A stretch of DNA of 59,667 nt from Crocinitomicaceae bacterium (GTDB taxonomy: Bacteria; Bacteroidota; Bacteroidia; Flavobacteriales_D; Sanyastnellaceae). Position numbers and translations under genes: made by a program. The DNA lies in contig NZGF01000022.1 in NCBI GenBank assembly GCA_002690915.1, positions 1 through 59,667 on the forward strand. Reading direction: 5' to 3'. The notes beneath the pieces were generated by a model, which worked only from the letters and a program-made list of their open reading frames with translations, was not told the DNA's origin and ran no database searches. Of the stretch, positions 1 to 10,464 are shown piece after piece. Positions within the stretch are counted from its first letter, which is position 1. Every line of letters starts with the position of its first letter.

Positions 1-1400
1 CCGTCGAAACGGTGCGTCATCACGGCCTCGCCCGCGGTGGCGGTGAGGACTTGGTTGCGCAGGCCGATGAGGCCCCGGGACGGGATTCGGAATTCGAGGT
101 GCTGGAGGTCGCCTTTGGCTTCCATGACCTGGAGCATGCCCTTGCGTTTCATGACCAATTCGGTGGCTTTGCTGGCTACTTCATCAGGAACGTCGATGAC
201 GAGGTGTTCAAACGGCTCGTGGGTTGCGCCGTCAACTTCGCGCATCAGAACCTGCGGCTTGCCGATTTGGAGTTCGTACCCTTCGCGGCGCATCGTTTCG
301 ATCAGGACGGACAAATGCAGGATTCCGCGTCCGTATACGTTCCATTTGTCTTCGCTGTCGGTGGGTTCGACGCGGAGCGCGAGGTTGCGCTGGAGTTCGG
401 CGTCGAGTCGTTCGCGGATGTGGCGGCTGGTCAGGAAATCCCCGTCTTTACCGAGGAAGGGCGATGTGTTGATTGTGAAAAGCAACGACATCGTAGGTTC
501 GTCTACAGCGATTCGCTCCATGACCTCGGGGTTTTCGAGGTCGCTGACGGTGTCACCGATTTCGAAGCCGTCCATGCCGGTGATGGCGCAGAGATCGCCG
601 CTGCGTACGTGGTCGACCTTGGTCCGCCCTAACCCCTCAAAAACGAAGAGCTCTTTGGCACGTGCCTTCCTTACCCCGTCGGCGGTACAGAGCGCGTAGT
701 CTTGGTTCGCGTGCAAGTCCCCTCGGAACAAACGTCCGATTGCGATCCGCCCCGTGTACTTCGAGTAGTCCAACGACGTAATCTGCAGTTGCGGAGTTCC
801 CTCGCGGTAAGGCGCTTCCGGCACGTGCTCGAGGATTACGTCCATGAGATGGGAGACGTCGCCTGTCGGGTTTTCCCAGTCGGGCCCCATCCAGCCCATT
901 TTGGCCGACCCATAGACAGTCGGAAAGTCGAGTTGCTCCTCCGTGGCGTCGAGCGTGAACATCAGGTCAAACACCTTTTCTTGCGCGATCTCCGGTGTGC
1001 AGTTTTCCTTATCGACTTTATTCACCACCACAATGGGCTTAAGCCCCAATTCAAGGGCCTTGCCAAGTACAAATCGCGTCTGTGGCATTGGTCCTTCGAA
1101 GGCATCCACTACGAGCAATACGGCATCGGCCATCTTCAATACGCGCTCCACTTCTCCTCCGAAATCAGCGTGGCCGGGGGTGTCTAGGATGTTGATTTTG
1201 ATGCCTTTCCAGGTGGCGCTTACGTTTTTTGACAGAATCGTAATCCCGCGCTCGCGCTCGAGATCATTGTTGTCGAGGATTAATTCACCGGTTTCCTTGC
1301 GCGCATCGACGGCTTGGCATTGGTGAATAATGTTGTCCACTAGGGTTGTTTTGCCATGGTCAACGTGGGCGATGATGGCGATGTTGCGGATGCCGTTCAT
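1..1400 (-). CDS. typA: GTPase TypA/BipA, 3' end outside window
   Basis: Ribosome-associated translational GTPase of the BipA/TypA family, related to EF-G and LepA, linked in other bacteria to 50S assembly and stress adaptation. The minus-strand translation starts at the ATG at 1400 and gives 466 residues before the window edge. The GTP-binding motifs are clear: AHVDHGKTTL (11-20), ERERGITI (48-55), DTPGH (73-77) and NKVD (127-130). The usual family length is about 600 residues, so roughly 140 C-terminal residues lie beyond base 1. It is divergent from tRNA-Leu across about 96 bp. No convincing -7 box was found for it. The plus-strand reading frames over this gene are antisense shadows. The identification is firm. 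Confidence 0.96.
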   Translation of the reverse strand, partial: MNGIRNIAIIAHVDHGKTTLVDNIIHQCQAVDARKETGELILDNNDLERERGITILSKNVSATWKGIKINILDTPGHADFGGEVERVLKMADAVLLVVDAFEGPMPQTRFVLGKALELGLKPIVVVNKVDKENCTPEIAQEKVFDLMFTLDATEEQLDFPTVYGSAKMGWMGPDWENPTGDVSHLMDVILEHVPEAPYREGTPQLQITSLDYSKYTGRIAIGRLFRGDLHANQDYALCTADGVRKARAKELFVFEGLGRTKVDHVRSGDLCAITGMDGFEIGDTVSDLENPEVMERIAVDEPTMSLLFTINTSPFLGKDGDFLTSRHIRERLDAELQRNLALRVEPTDSEDKWNVYGRGILHLSVLIETMRREGYELQIGKPQVLMREVDGATHEPFEHLVIDVPDEVASKATELVMKRKGMLQVMEAKGDLQHLEFRIPSRGLIGLRNQVLTATAGEAVMTHRFD

Positions 1401-1451
1401 GAGATGGTGCTAAAGGGAAATTGCTTTCGCGGCGCGAAGAACGTACAGACT

Positions 1452-1485
1452 TTTGCAGAATACTACAATTCCTGTGCTATTTTTG
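1452..1485 (+). promoter_or_regulatory. Promoter of tRNA-Leu (TTTG / TATTTTTG)
   Basis: A TTTG at 1452-1455 and a perfect Bacteroidota -7 box TATTTTTG at 1478-1485 are separated by 22 nt. The box ends 11 nt before the mature tRNA 5' end. This is the best two-element promoter seen in the window. Known: the Bacteroidota consensus is TTTG at -33 and TAnnTTTG at -7. Inferred: it drives the tRNA. Confidence 0.65.
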
Positions 1486-1496
1486 CTGTCCGCTTT

Positions 1497-1578
1497 GCCC
1501 GGATGGCGGAACTGGTAGACGCGCACGACTCAAACTCGTGTTCCTAACGGAGTGTGGGTTCGATTCCCACTCCGGGTA
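1497..1578 (+). tRNA. tRNA-Leu(CAA)
   Basis: An 82-nt tRNA. The acceptor stem GCCCGGA (1497-1503) pairs with TCCGGGT (1571-1577), with a terminal G-U pair. The anticodon stem CACGA/TCGTG encloses the 7-nt loop CTCAAAC, giving anticodon CAA, which reads UUG. A short extra arm and the T arm GTGGG-TTCGATT-CCCAC follow. The CCA end is not encoded. The length and variable arm fit a class II leucine tRNA. UUG is the frequent leucine codon in the neighbouring genes. Confidence 0.95.
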
Positions 1579-1590
1579 CAGACTGAAATG

Positions 1591-1619
1591 ACGCCTCCCT
1601 TGTGGAGGCGTTTTTGCTT
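1591..1619 (+). terminator. Rho-independent terminator after tRNA-Leu
   Basis: Stem ACGCCTCC (1591-1598), loop CTTGT, and stem GGAGGCGT (1604-1611), running into a T-rich tract. It lies 13 nt after the tRNA and separates it from the T9SS protein gene downstream. Confidence 0.85.
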
Positions 1620-1644
1620 TAGCTTTAAGCCATCAAATGCTCCA

Positions 1645-1652
1645 TAATTCTG
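1645..1652 (+). promoter_or_regulatory. -7 box for the T9SS protein gene
   Basis: TAATTCTG matches TAnnTTTG at seven of eight positions and ends 5 nt before the ATG at 1658. It argues against the upstream in-frame start at 1637, which would precede the box. No clear -33 element is seen. Confidence 0.4.
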
Positions 1653-1657
1653 ATTTC

Positions 1658-2650
1658 ATGAAACGCGTTTTAGGCCCCCTTGCTATCATTGTTCCCATCC
1701 TCACCTCAGCCCAGCTGCAGTCGCCTGCGCCTGAAGCCGGTGAAACGTTTGTTCAGAACGTGGTGGATGCGTTTGCACCCATCGAGAATGACACAGGCGG
1801 CCCAGGCCAATCGTACGACCTCACATATTTATTCAATCCTGACTGGGGGGTGAATTCGTCAATTGGTTCTTTTGTAAGCGTGGCATCAACGCCGAACGGA
1901 AAGGTGTTTGGTGGTGCTGAAGTTGCAATAGAGTCGGATGGCGTTTATGCGTATTACTCTTACGGCAATTCTTACGAATACCATGGTGGCGTTCAAAACA
2001 ACCTGATTGTTGCTTACAGCGACACAGAAGAGTATTATCCCTACCCGTTTGACATCGGTGCCACATCTGAAGACACGTTCGCTTGCGAGTATGGAACTGC
2101 TGGCATCACGGTGTACCGAACGGGCAGCGTGAATGCAGAATGTATTTCATCGGGAACCCTCGGGGTTCCGGGTCCAGTATATCATGAAGACGTATACCGC
2201 GTGCAGCTGAACGAGGTGCTGGTTGATTCAACGTTCTTGGGCACCTACGAGGTGCAAATTTCCGGGGATTACTTCATGTCTGCTAATTACCCTGTGACGC
2301 TGGCGGCATTATTGACGATCTCAACTGTGGACACTCCCATTACTGGAGACCCCGTCATTACCGAGTCAACAGCAGCTTATTGGTTGGATGAGTATGTTGT
2401 AGACACGCCTGAGAGGGAGGCGTCGGCGTTTGCCATGGTGCCCAACCCCGCCCGTGATCACGTCACGTTGGTCGGGCTTCAACCCGGCTCGGATGTTGTG
2501 GTGTACGGGATGGACGGCCGAGAATGGAAGCGGCAGATGGTTCGACCCGGGGTGCGAGCGGAGCTGATGAATGTCAGCGACTTACCCTCGGGAACGTACG
2601 TCGTTCGCTGCGGCGAAGGCGCTGTTCAGCAGCTGGTGATCCAGCGCTAG
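1658..2650 (+). CDS. Secreted protein with T9SS type A sorting domain
   Basis: A 330-residue exported protein of unknown function. The start at 1658 gives a short N-terminal signal peptide (MKRVLGPLAI..., ending around TSAQ); a frame start 21 nt upstream would only add a charged leader and lies before the probable promoter. The last ~75 residues form a T9SS type A C-terminal domain: NPARDHVTLVG, then VYGMDGRE, then LPSGTYVVR. This domain directs passage through the outer membrane and is normally removed on secretion. The middle (about 20-250) is rich in Tyr, Ser, Asp and Gly and carries two Cys, with no domain I recognise. It is convergent with purF: the two genes share CTAG (2647-2650), each using TAG as stop. 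Confidence 0.85.
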   Translation: MKRVLGPLAIIVPILTSAQLQSPAPEAGETFVQNVVDAFAPIENDTGGPGQSYDLTYLFNPDWGVNSSIGSFVSVASTPNGKVFGGAEVAIESDGVYAYYSYGNSYEYHGGVQNNLIVAYSDTEEYYPYPFDIGATSEDTFACEYGTAGITVYRTGSVNAECISSGTLGVPGPVYHEDVYRVQLNEVLVDSTFLGTYEVQISGDYFMSANYPVTLAALLTISTVDTPITGDPVITESTAAYWLDEYVVDTPEREASAFAMVPNPARDHVTLVGLQPGSDVVVYGMDGREWKRQMVRPGVRAELMNVSDLPSGTYVVRCGEGAVQQLVIQR

Positions 2651-4539
2651 TAAGCCCTGTCGTTTCGGCCCTCTACGTAGTAGACGAACGCTCGGTTGAC
2701 CACCTTGTGCCCTCCTGGCGTGGGGAAGTTGCCAGTGAAGTACCAGTCACCCAAATGGTTGGGGCATGCGGCGTGCAACCCCTCGATGCTTTGGAAGACA
2801 ATTTTCACTTCCGCCTTCATGCCTTTCGGCGTGAGCAACTGTGAAATGCGTTCGTTGAGTTCCTTGGTGGTGAACGGCTCGTAGATGGCTTTCACTTGGT
2901 TGGTGTTTTCCTCTTTGGGCCGGGCGATTTGCGCTTTGCAATTGGCGTACACCTCGTCGATTAGGTGTTCCATGCCTCGCTCTTTGATGAGGCTGATGGC
3001 CGCCTGGAAGGCGATAAAATCCCCCAGCCTCGCCATGTCAATGCCGTAACAATCAGGGTACCGAATTTGCGGTGCGCTTGAGGCGACTATGATGCGCTTC
3101 GGGTTGAGGCGATCAAGAATGCGCAGGATTGACCGTTTGAGGGTGGTGCCGCGGACGATGCTGTCGTCGATGACGACGAGGTTGTCCTGGCCCGCATTAA
3201 CGGTGCCGTATGCGATGTCATAGACGTGAGCAACGAGGTCGTCGCGGTTGGCATCTTCGGTGATGAAGGTCCGCAGCTTGGCATCCTTGATGGCAATTTT
3301 CTCGATGCGCGCCCGCTCGTCGAGAATGCGCTTAATCTCTTCGGGATCGGGGTTGGCGCCCAAGCCGATAATCCTTGAAATCTTAGCCTGGCTCAGGTGG
3401 TTTTCCAATCCTTTGACCAAACCGTAGAAGCATACCTCTGCGGTGTTTGGGATGAAACTGGTGACGGTGTTGTCAAGGTCGTGTTCGACCGCTTCCATTA
3501 CCTGTGAAACGAGCTGGCGACCGAGCTCTTTGCGCTCGTTGTAGATGTCCTGGTCGTTGCCGCGGCTGAAGTAAATTCTTTCGAAACTGCATGCCTTCCG
3601 CTCACCGGGTTGCTTGACTTGCGGCATGGACACGGTGCCGTCTCGCTTGATGATCAAGGCGTGTCCGGGTTTGATTTCTTGCACGTCGTCGGTGCCCACG
3701 TTGAAGGCGGTCTGAATGACTGGCCGCTCACTGGTGACGACCACCACCTCATCATTTTCGTAGAAAAACGCGGGGCGGATTCCGTTTGGATCACGCATGA
3801 CGAACGCGTCACCGTGGCCAATCATACCACACATGACGTAACCGCCATCCAGTGAATTGGCCGCATGCTTGAGTACGGTTGGAAGGTCAATCTCGTTGGC
3901 GATGCGCTCCGAAATGGCTTCGTTGGGAAGGCCTTCTTGCTTGTATTGATCAAAAAGGCGCTGGTTTTCGACGTCGATAAAATGACCGATCCGTTCCAGG
4001 ATGGTAACGGTGTCGGCTTTCTCCTTGGGGTGCTGCCCAAGTCCGACGAGCTTATCAAACAACTCGTCCGTGTTGGTCATGTTGAAGTTGCCGGCAACGA
4101 CGAGGTTGCGCGTTCGCCAGTTGTTTTGGCGTAAGAACGGATGGCAATTCTCAACTTGGTTTTTACCGTACGTGCCGTACCGCAGGTGAGCCAAAAACAA
4201 TTCTCCGGTGAACGCCATCTCCTCTTGCAGAAACGGGCCGTCCTTTAGTTGCTCAGAAGAAAGCCCTTCAAAGCGAGGCATGATGCGGCTGAAAACGTCT
4301 TGAATCGGCCGTGAGTCCACTGACCGAATGCGGGAGATGTAACGCTTGCCTGGAGGCACGTCCAACTTTATGTTGGCGAGCCCCGCCCCGTCTTGGCCTC
4401 GGTTGTGCTGCTTTTCCATAAGCAGGTACATTTTATTGAGTCCATAAAATGCACTGCCGTATTTGTCGATGTAGAACTGCAACGGTTGCTTCAATCGAAG
4501 CATTGCAATGCCGCATTCGTGTTGGAGGAAGTCGCTCAT
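2647..4539 (-). CDS. purF: Amidophosphoribosyltransferase, long Bacteroidota form
   Basis: First committed step of purine synthesis: PRPP plus glutamine to phosphoribosylamine. A 630-residue protein when started at the ATG at 4539. The N terminus has an eight-residue propeptide before Cys9 (HECGIAM), the Ntn-type glutaminase nucleophile. RGQDGAG (47-53) and a HLRYGTYG stretch belong to the glutaminase domain. The PRPP-binding motif VVIDDSIVRGTT is at 455-466. E. coli PurF is about 505 residues; the extra length is spread along the chain and is, to my knowledge, usual in this phylum. An upstream in-frame start at 4620 is rejected because a perfect TAAATTTG box (4577-4570) lies between it and 4539. 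It ends in convergent overlap with the T9SS gene. Confidence 0.9.
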   Translation of the reverse strand: MSDFLQHECGIAMLRLKQPLQFYIDKYGSAFYGLNKMYLLMEKQHNRGQDGAGLANIKLDVPPGKRYISRIRSVDSRPIQDVFSRIMPRFEGLSSEQLKDGPFLQEEMAFTGELFLAHLRYGTYGKNQVENCHPFLRQNNWRTRNLVVAGNFNMTNTDELFDKLVGLGQHPKEKADTVTILERIGHFIDVENQRLFDQYKQEGLPNEAISERIANEIDLPTVLKHAANSLDGGYVMCGMIGHGDAFVMRDPNGIRPAFFYENDEVVVVTSERPVIQTAFNVGTDDVQEIKPGHALIIKRDGTVSMPQVKQPGERKACSFERIYFSRGNDQDIYNERKELGRQLVSQVMEAVEHDLDNTVTSFIPNTAEVCFYGLVKGLENHLSQAKISRIIGLGANPDPEEIKRILDERARIEKIAIKDAKLRTFITEDANRDDLVAHVYDIAYGTVNAGQDNLVVIDDSIVRGTTLKRSILRILDRLNPKRIIVASSAPQIRYPDCYGIDMARLGDFIAFQAAISLIKERGMEHLIDEVYANCKAQIARPKEENTNQVKAIYEPFTTKELNERISQLLTPKGMKAEVKIVFQSIEGLHAACPNHLGDWYFTGNFPTPGGHKVVNRAFVYYVEGRNDRAY

Positions 4540-4569
4540 GCCTGCCGTTTCTGGGCGTTGGTTGAGGGG

Positions 4570-4577
4570 CAAATTTA
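4570..4577 (-). promoter_or_regulatory. -7 box for purF
   Basis: A perfect TAAATTTG on the minus strand, ending 30 nt before the purF ATG at 4539. It lies in the 84-bp gap after the ACC-deaminase-like gene, so purF need not depend on readthrough from that gene. Confidence 0.55.
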
Positions 4578-4623
4578 CTCCGCCAATCCGCTTGTTGCAC
4601 AGCGCAGAATTATTTTTCAATTG

Positions 4624-5541
4624 TCACCGCCACGAACGGTTTCCCTGCAGCCCTCCGGTGTGAAAGAAAAGGACGCGTCGGCCGTTCCAATCGGTGTCTT
4701 CGCGCCATGCTTGCAGCAACCGATAGAGGGCCTTGGCGGTGTAAACGCCGTCCAGCGCAATGCCCGTTTCGGCTTCCCATCCTCCGATGAACGATTGAAG
4801 GGATTCTGGAATCTTACCAAATCCGCCGTGATGGGCGCCGTTCCATATGGTGCACCCTGAAGCGAGTTCGTTCGACCAAGCGGAATCGCTGAGCGCGAGA
4901 TTGAGTTGGTGTTCGATGGACGCTCTTGCATCGAATCCCTTGAGCACGTTGGCCACATACATATCTGCGGTTCCCTTGAGCCCCAGCAGCAGCCCGGCAG
5001 CGGTGGCCCCGGTGCCAGCGGCGACTACAACAGCGTCCCATGGCCGCTCTAAGTCGGTGTTTTTGATGAGGTGCTTGCACCCCATTACGCCGAGCGCCCC
5101 GCTTCCGCCTTCTGGTACGATCCAAGGGTTATCGAAGCGGTCGCGCAGCCACGCCTTGAAAAATGGCGCTTCTTTCTCGTTGTACTCGGACCGGGAAATC
5201 GGAAAGAGCTCCATTCCAAAGTCCGTGCAGTCCTGCAGGGTGGGCGTCGGATGGGCCAGCTCGGCCTCGGTCGCTCGGACCACTCCGATGGTGCGCAATC
5301 CAATCGACGCACCTAGGGCCGCTGTGGCGTGCAGGTGGTTGGACCACGCGCCACCGAATGTGAGTAACGCCGGCTGTGGCTGCAGCAGCGCTCGCTCCAC
5401 ATGGTACATGAGCTTCCACGCTTTGTTGCCCGGCGCGGGCGAATCCACGGCATCCAGCCGCCGCACCCAGAGCTCCACACCGGTATCCTCTGCTGCGGAC
5501 CACGTGACACGTTCGGTCTTGAAATCGGGCATCGGTTCCAT
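4624..5541 (-). CDS. PLP enzyme, ACC deaminase / D-cysteine desulfhydrase family
   Basis: A 305-residue fold-type II pyridoxal-phosphate enzyme. GNKAWKL (38-44) holds the lysine that should form the internal aldimine. TFGGAWSNHLHATA (61-74) is the family's nucleophile/substrate loop, and a Gly-rich GTGATAAG stretch would bind the cofactor phosphate. Members deaminate 1-aminocyclopropane-1-carboxylate or release H2S from D-cysteine; the substrate cannot be told from sequence. The start at 5541 gives a compact N terminus; the open frame extends upstream to 5673 but would run through the divergent DUF5522 gene. Only 18 bp separate the two divergent ATGs. The stop is 85 bp before the purF start. 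Confidence 0.82.
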   Translation of the reverse strand: MEPMPDFKTERVTWSAAEDTGVELWVRRLDAVDSPAPGNKAWKLMYHVERALLQPQPALLTFGGAWSNHLHATAALGASIGLRTIGVVRATEAELAHPTPTLQDCTDFGMELFPISRSEYNEKEAPFFKAWLRDRFDNPWIVPEGGSGALGVMGCKHLIKNTDLERPWDAVVVAAGTGATAAGLLLGLKGTADMYVANVLKGFDARASIEHQLNLALSDSAWSNELASGCTIWNGAHHGGFGKIPESLQSFIGGWEAETGIALDGVYTAKALYRLLQAWREDTDWNGRRVLFFHTGGLQGNRSWR

Positions 5542-7749
<2,208 letters not shown>

Positions 7750-7757
<8 letters not shown>

Positions 7758-8319
7758 TGCCTACGAAGAAACGTACGATTCGTCTAGCGCCTGGGAGGAA
7801 TTGAAGGGTGCGCGGTTCGAGGCATGTACGTTCCGTAACGTGAATTGGGAAGGAGTGGATATGCGCAAAAGCCGGTTCGAGGGTTGCACCTTCACCGACT
7901 GTGATTTGTCCAATATCAAGGCCCTCGGGATTAGTTTTCAGGGGGTGCGGTTTGATGGGTGCAAATTGATGGGCATCGCCTTTGAGGTTTGCAATCCGTT
8001 GGGGCTGAATGTTCGGTTTGAGCAGTGCAACTTGGAAGCGTCGACTTGGCAAGAAATGGATGTGCACGGATTCCAATTTCAGGAATGCAAGCTCCAATAC
8101 ACGGACTTTACGGCAGCGAATTGCGAGGGAGTGATCTTCGCCAAATGTGATTTGCTCCATGCGGTATTCGAGCGAACGAACTTAAAGAAGGCCGATTTCC
8201 GCACAGCGGAACAATGGACAATCGACCCTGTTGTGAACGAGGTCAAAGGTGCTCGTTTTCAGAAGAAAGAGCTCAAGGGGCTCCTCCACCAATGGGGGTT
8301 GGACCTTCGAGACGATTGA
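7750..8319 (+). CDS. Pentapeptide-repeat protein
   Basis: A 189-residue protein starting at the ATG at 7750, overlapping the end of hutU by 8 bp; an in-frame earlier start at 7720 is less likely. It consists mainly of pentapeptide repeats, with units such as RFEAC, TFRNV, RFEGC, TFTDC, DLSNI, RFDGC, KLMGI, NLEAS, DFTAA, DLLHA, NLKKA and DFRTA. Such repeats fold into a right-handed quadrilateral beta-helix. It has no signal peptide or membrane segment, so it is probably cytoplasmic. Some family members mimic DNA and protect gyrase (Qnr, McbG), but many have no known role; the resemblance alone does not support a resistance function. Cys residues recur about every ten positions. Confidence 0.8.
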
Positions 8320-8323
8320 TTTC

Positions 8324-8352
8324 GGAAACGTTTTAACGTTGTTTTCGTTTCC
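8324..8352. promoter_or_regulatory. Inverted repeat, candidate TetR operator
   Basis: GGAAACG (8324-8330) and CGTTTCC (8346-8352) form a perfect 7-bp inverted repeat with a 15-bp spacer that contains further AACGTT words. It sits 17 bp upstream of the -7 box at 8370, so it covers the -33 region. The position suits autorepression by the TetR protein encoded downstream. The assignment is inferred. Confidence 0.5.
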
Positions 8353-8369
8353 TCGGGGGTCCTGAAGCG

Positions 8370-8377
8370 TACTTTTG
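8370..8377 (+). promoter_or_regulatory. -7 box for the tetR-efflux operon
   Basis: A perfect TACTTTTG, ending 9 nt before the ATG at 8387 and 36 nt before an alternative ATG at 8414. If the transcript starts about 5 nt downstream, the first start would have almost no leader. Confidence 0.5.
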
Positions 8378-8386
8378 CATCCGAAA

Positions 8387-9034
8387 ATGGAACAGCCCTC
8401 TACAGATTTGACCATGATCGAGCCGAAGGATTCCTTGATCCAGCGGGCTACTTCGGTGTTCATGCGCTTGGGGGTGCGTGCTGTAAACATGGCGGACGTT
8501 TGCAGTGAGTTGGGCATTTCCAAGAAGACGCTTTACAAGTACGTTAGCGACAAGCGCGACCTTATTTTTCAGTGCATGTCGTGGCACTGTTCGCAGATCG
8601 AGCGGGTTATCCAGGAAGCCAAGTCGACCAGTAAAAACACGATCGAAGCGGAGTTGAAGTTGATTCGATTCATTCACCAGATTACATCGGACATGCACCC
8701 CAGTGTGCTGTTTGATTTGAGCAAGTACCACCCGAAAGCGTTCCGTTTTGTCAACGAGCGGCGCGATGAAATCCTCCGGGGCACCATGGAAGAAAACATC
8801 CGACGCGGGCAAACTGAAGGCTTGTACCGTGCGGACGTGAACCCAGCAGTTGCGTCGCGCTTCTTTATTGGCTTGAGCCACGAAGTGCAAACCATGGTGG
8901 AAGGTGGTTCCAATTTGACCCCACTTTCGCAGCTGTACCTCGAATCCGCGATGTACCACATCCGCGCCATCGCATCAGCAAAGGGCATCGCATTCCTCGA
9001 AGAAAAAATCAAAGAAGAAAACCTCTTTACATGA
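8387..9034 (+). CDS. TetR-family transcriptional regulator of RND efflux operon
   Basis: A 215-residue regulator (206 if started at the ATG at 8414). The N-terminal helix-turn-helix covers LIQRATSVFMRLGVRAVNMA, DVCSELGISKK and TLYKYVSDKRDL, a typical TetR layout (about residues 15-60). The C-terminal half is the variable ligand-binding and dimerisation domain. An in-frame TTG at 8375 lies inside the promoter box and is rejected. The stop overlaps the tolC-like gene as ATGA (9031-9034), so regulator and pump are one operon. The palindrome at 8324-8352 is the likely operator, implying autoregulation and derepression by a pump substrate. The substrate is unknown. Confidence 0.88.
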   Translation: MEQPSTDLTMIEPKDSLIQRATSVFMRLGVRAVNMADVCSELGISKKTLYKYVSDKRDLIFQCMSWHCSQIERVIQEAKSTSKNTIEAELKLIRFIHQITSDMHPSVLFDLSKYHPKAFRFVNERRDEILRGTMEENIRRGQTEGLYRADVNPAVASRFFIGLSHEVQTMVEGGSNLTPLSQLYLESAMYHIRAIASAKGIAFLEEKIKEENLFT

Positions 9035-10464
9035 CCACCCTCGCATTGAATCCCCCGGGATGGGCCATGGCCATTTTAGCCTTGCTTTCCCTTACCCAAG
9101 CGGCGGCCCAAACTTCTTACGCGGTGTCGTTGGAAGAAGCCCAAGTCATCGCTTTGGAAAATGCTTTTGCGATGCAGTATGCAGCGTTGGACCGTTCTCA
9201 AGCGGATCGGGACGTAAAAGAAACGCTCGCTCGTGGTTTGCCCCAGGTCAACCTGGTCGCTGACTACAGCCAGTACATTGACATCCCCACCCAAGTGGCC
9301 GGCGGAGACGTGTTCGGATTTCCCGATTACTTGACCTCGTTCCTCGGCGGCGTGGCGCAAGAAACCGGGGTGCCGTTGGACGCACCTCCTACAGACCCCA
9401 ATGCCGTTTCTGAATTTCAGTTCGGACAAGCCCACACCGCTAACGTCGGTGTTCAGGCGAGCCAATTGGTATTCAGCGGCTCGTATTTCGTGGCCCTTCA
9501 AGCCTCTCAGCTTTTCGTTGAAGCACGCGACCGTGCCATCGACCGGACAGCTGACGAAGTGATGCAGCAGGTGGCTGAAGGGTACCACCTGGTGCTAGGG
9601 GCTGAGGCCGGATTGGAGATGGCGGAGGAAGCGGTTGCCTTGCTCATGGAAAGCAAAACGGAGGTGGAGGCCTTGCAGAAAGCTGGCTTTGCCGATGCCT
9701 TGAGCGTGGACCGCCTTGAATTGGCCAAAACCGAAATGGAAGCCATGGTGCTGAACGCGCAACAGCAGGTGGGGTTGGCCAAGGGCCTCCTCGCGTTCCA
9801 AATGGGCATCGGCTTGTCGGATGCACTAAAGGTCACTGATCACATGAGCGACTTGCTTCAAAACGGCCAAGAGCTGGAGTGGGTCAGTCGTCCGTTCAAC
9901 GCGTCAGCCTTGCCAGCTGTGCAAGAACAACAAATTTACCTTGACTTGGCCGGCTTGAACGTCAAGAACCAAAAGGCGCAAGGGTGGCCGGAGATTGCCG
10001 CATTTTATACCAACCAGGCCAACGCGCAGCGGGATGCGTTCAACTTCCTCGACTCGGACGAGAAGTGGTACCCGGTGCAGCTTTGGGGTGTCAACTTTTC
10101 CATGCCGTTGTGGACCAGTTTTGGCGGTAACCAAGCCGTAGAAAAGAAAAAGATTGAAGAGGAGCGGGCCCGCATCGGCTTGGCTCAGCTGAAGCAAGTC
10201 GCGGAGATGGAGTTTTCGAATGCTAAAGCCGCGTTCTCGAATGCCATCGCAGTGATGAATAACGCGCGCCGTGCTGAAGACATTGCACAGAAAATCTACA
10301 CCCAGACAGAGTTTGGCTTCAACGAAGGGGTTGTGTCTTCCTTCGAATGGAACGAATCGCGCAACGGGCTCCTGGAGGCCAAAGGCAAACGACTTGGCGC
10401 TGAAATCGATTGGTTGAATGCCCGCGTGGCGCTGCAAACGGCACTGTCTGCTTTTGAAAAATGA
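9031..10464 (+). CDS. TolC-family outer-membrane efflux protein
   Basis: A 477-residue outer-membrane channel component of a tripartite efflux pump. The N-terminal signal peptide spans about 25 residues (hydrophobic AMAILALLSL, then TQAAAQ). The mature protein starts with a helical repeat (VSLEEAQVIALENAFAMQYA), typical of the TolC/outer-membrane factor family, and long amphipathic helices continue through the chain in two similar halves. It overlaps tetR upstream and the adaptor gene downstream by 4 bp each (ATGA), indicating translational coupling. Together with the next two genes it forms a channel from the inner membrane to the exterior. Specificity cannot be inferred. Confidence 0.92.
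   Translation: MTTLALNPPGWAMAILALLSLTQAAAQTSYAVSLEEAQVIALENAFAMQYAALDRSQADRDVKETLARGLPQVNLVADYSQYIDIPTQVAGGDVFGFPDYLTSFLGGVAQETGVPLDAPPTDPNAVSEFQFGQAHTANVGVQASQLVFSGSYFVALQASQLFVEARDRAIDRTADEVMQQVAEGYHLVLGAEAGLEMAEEAVALLMESKTEVEALQKAGFADALSVDRLELAKTEMEAMVLNAQQQVGLAKGLLAFQMGIGLSDALKVTDHMSDLLQNGQELEWVSRPFNASALPAVQEQQIYLDLAGLNVKNQKAQGWPEIAAFYTNQANAQRDAFNFLDSDEKWYPVQLWGVNFSMPLWTSFGGNQAVEKKKIEEERARIGLAQLKQVAEMEFSNAKAAFSNAIAVMNNARRAEDIAQKIYTQTEFGFNEGVVSSFEWNESRNGLLEAKGKRLGAEIDWLNARVALQTALSAFEK

Noticed and set aside
12-1326. Several long plus-strand reading frames over the first 1.3 kb
   Set aside because: They are antisense to typA, whose minus-strand translation has every GTPase motif.
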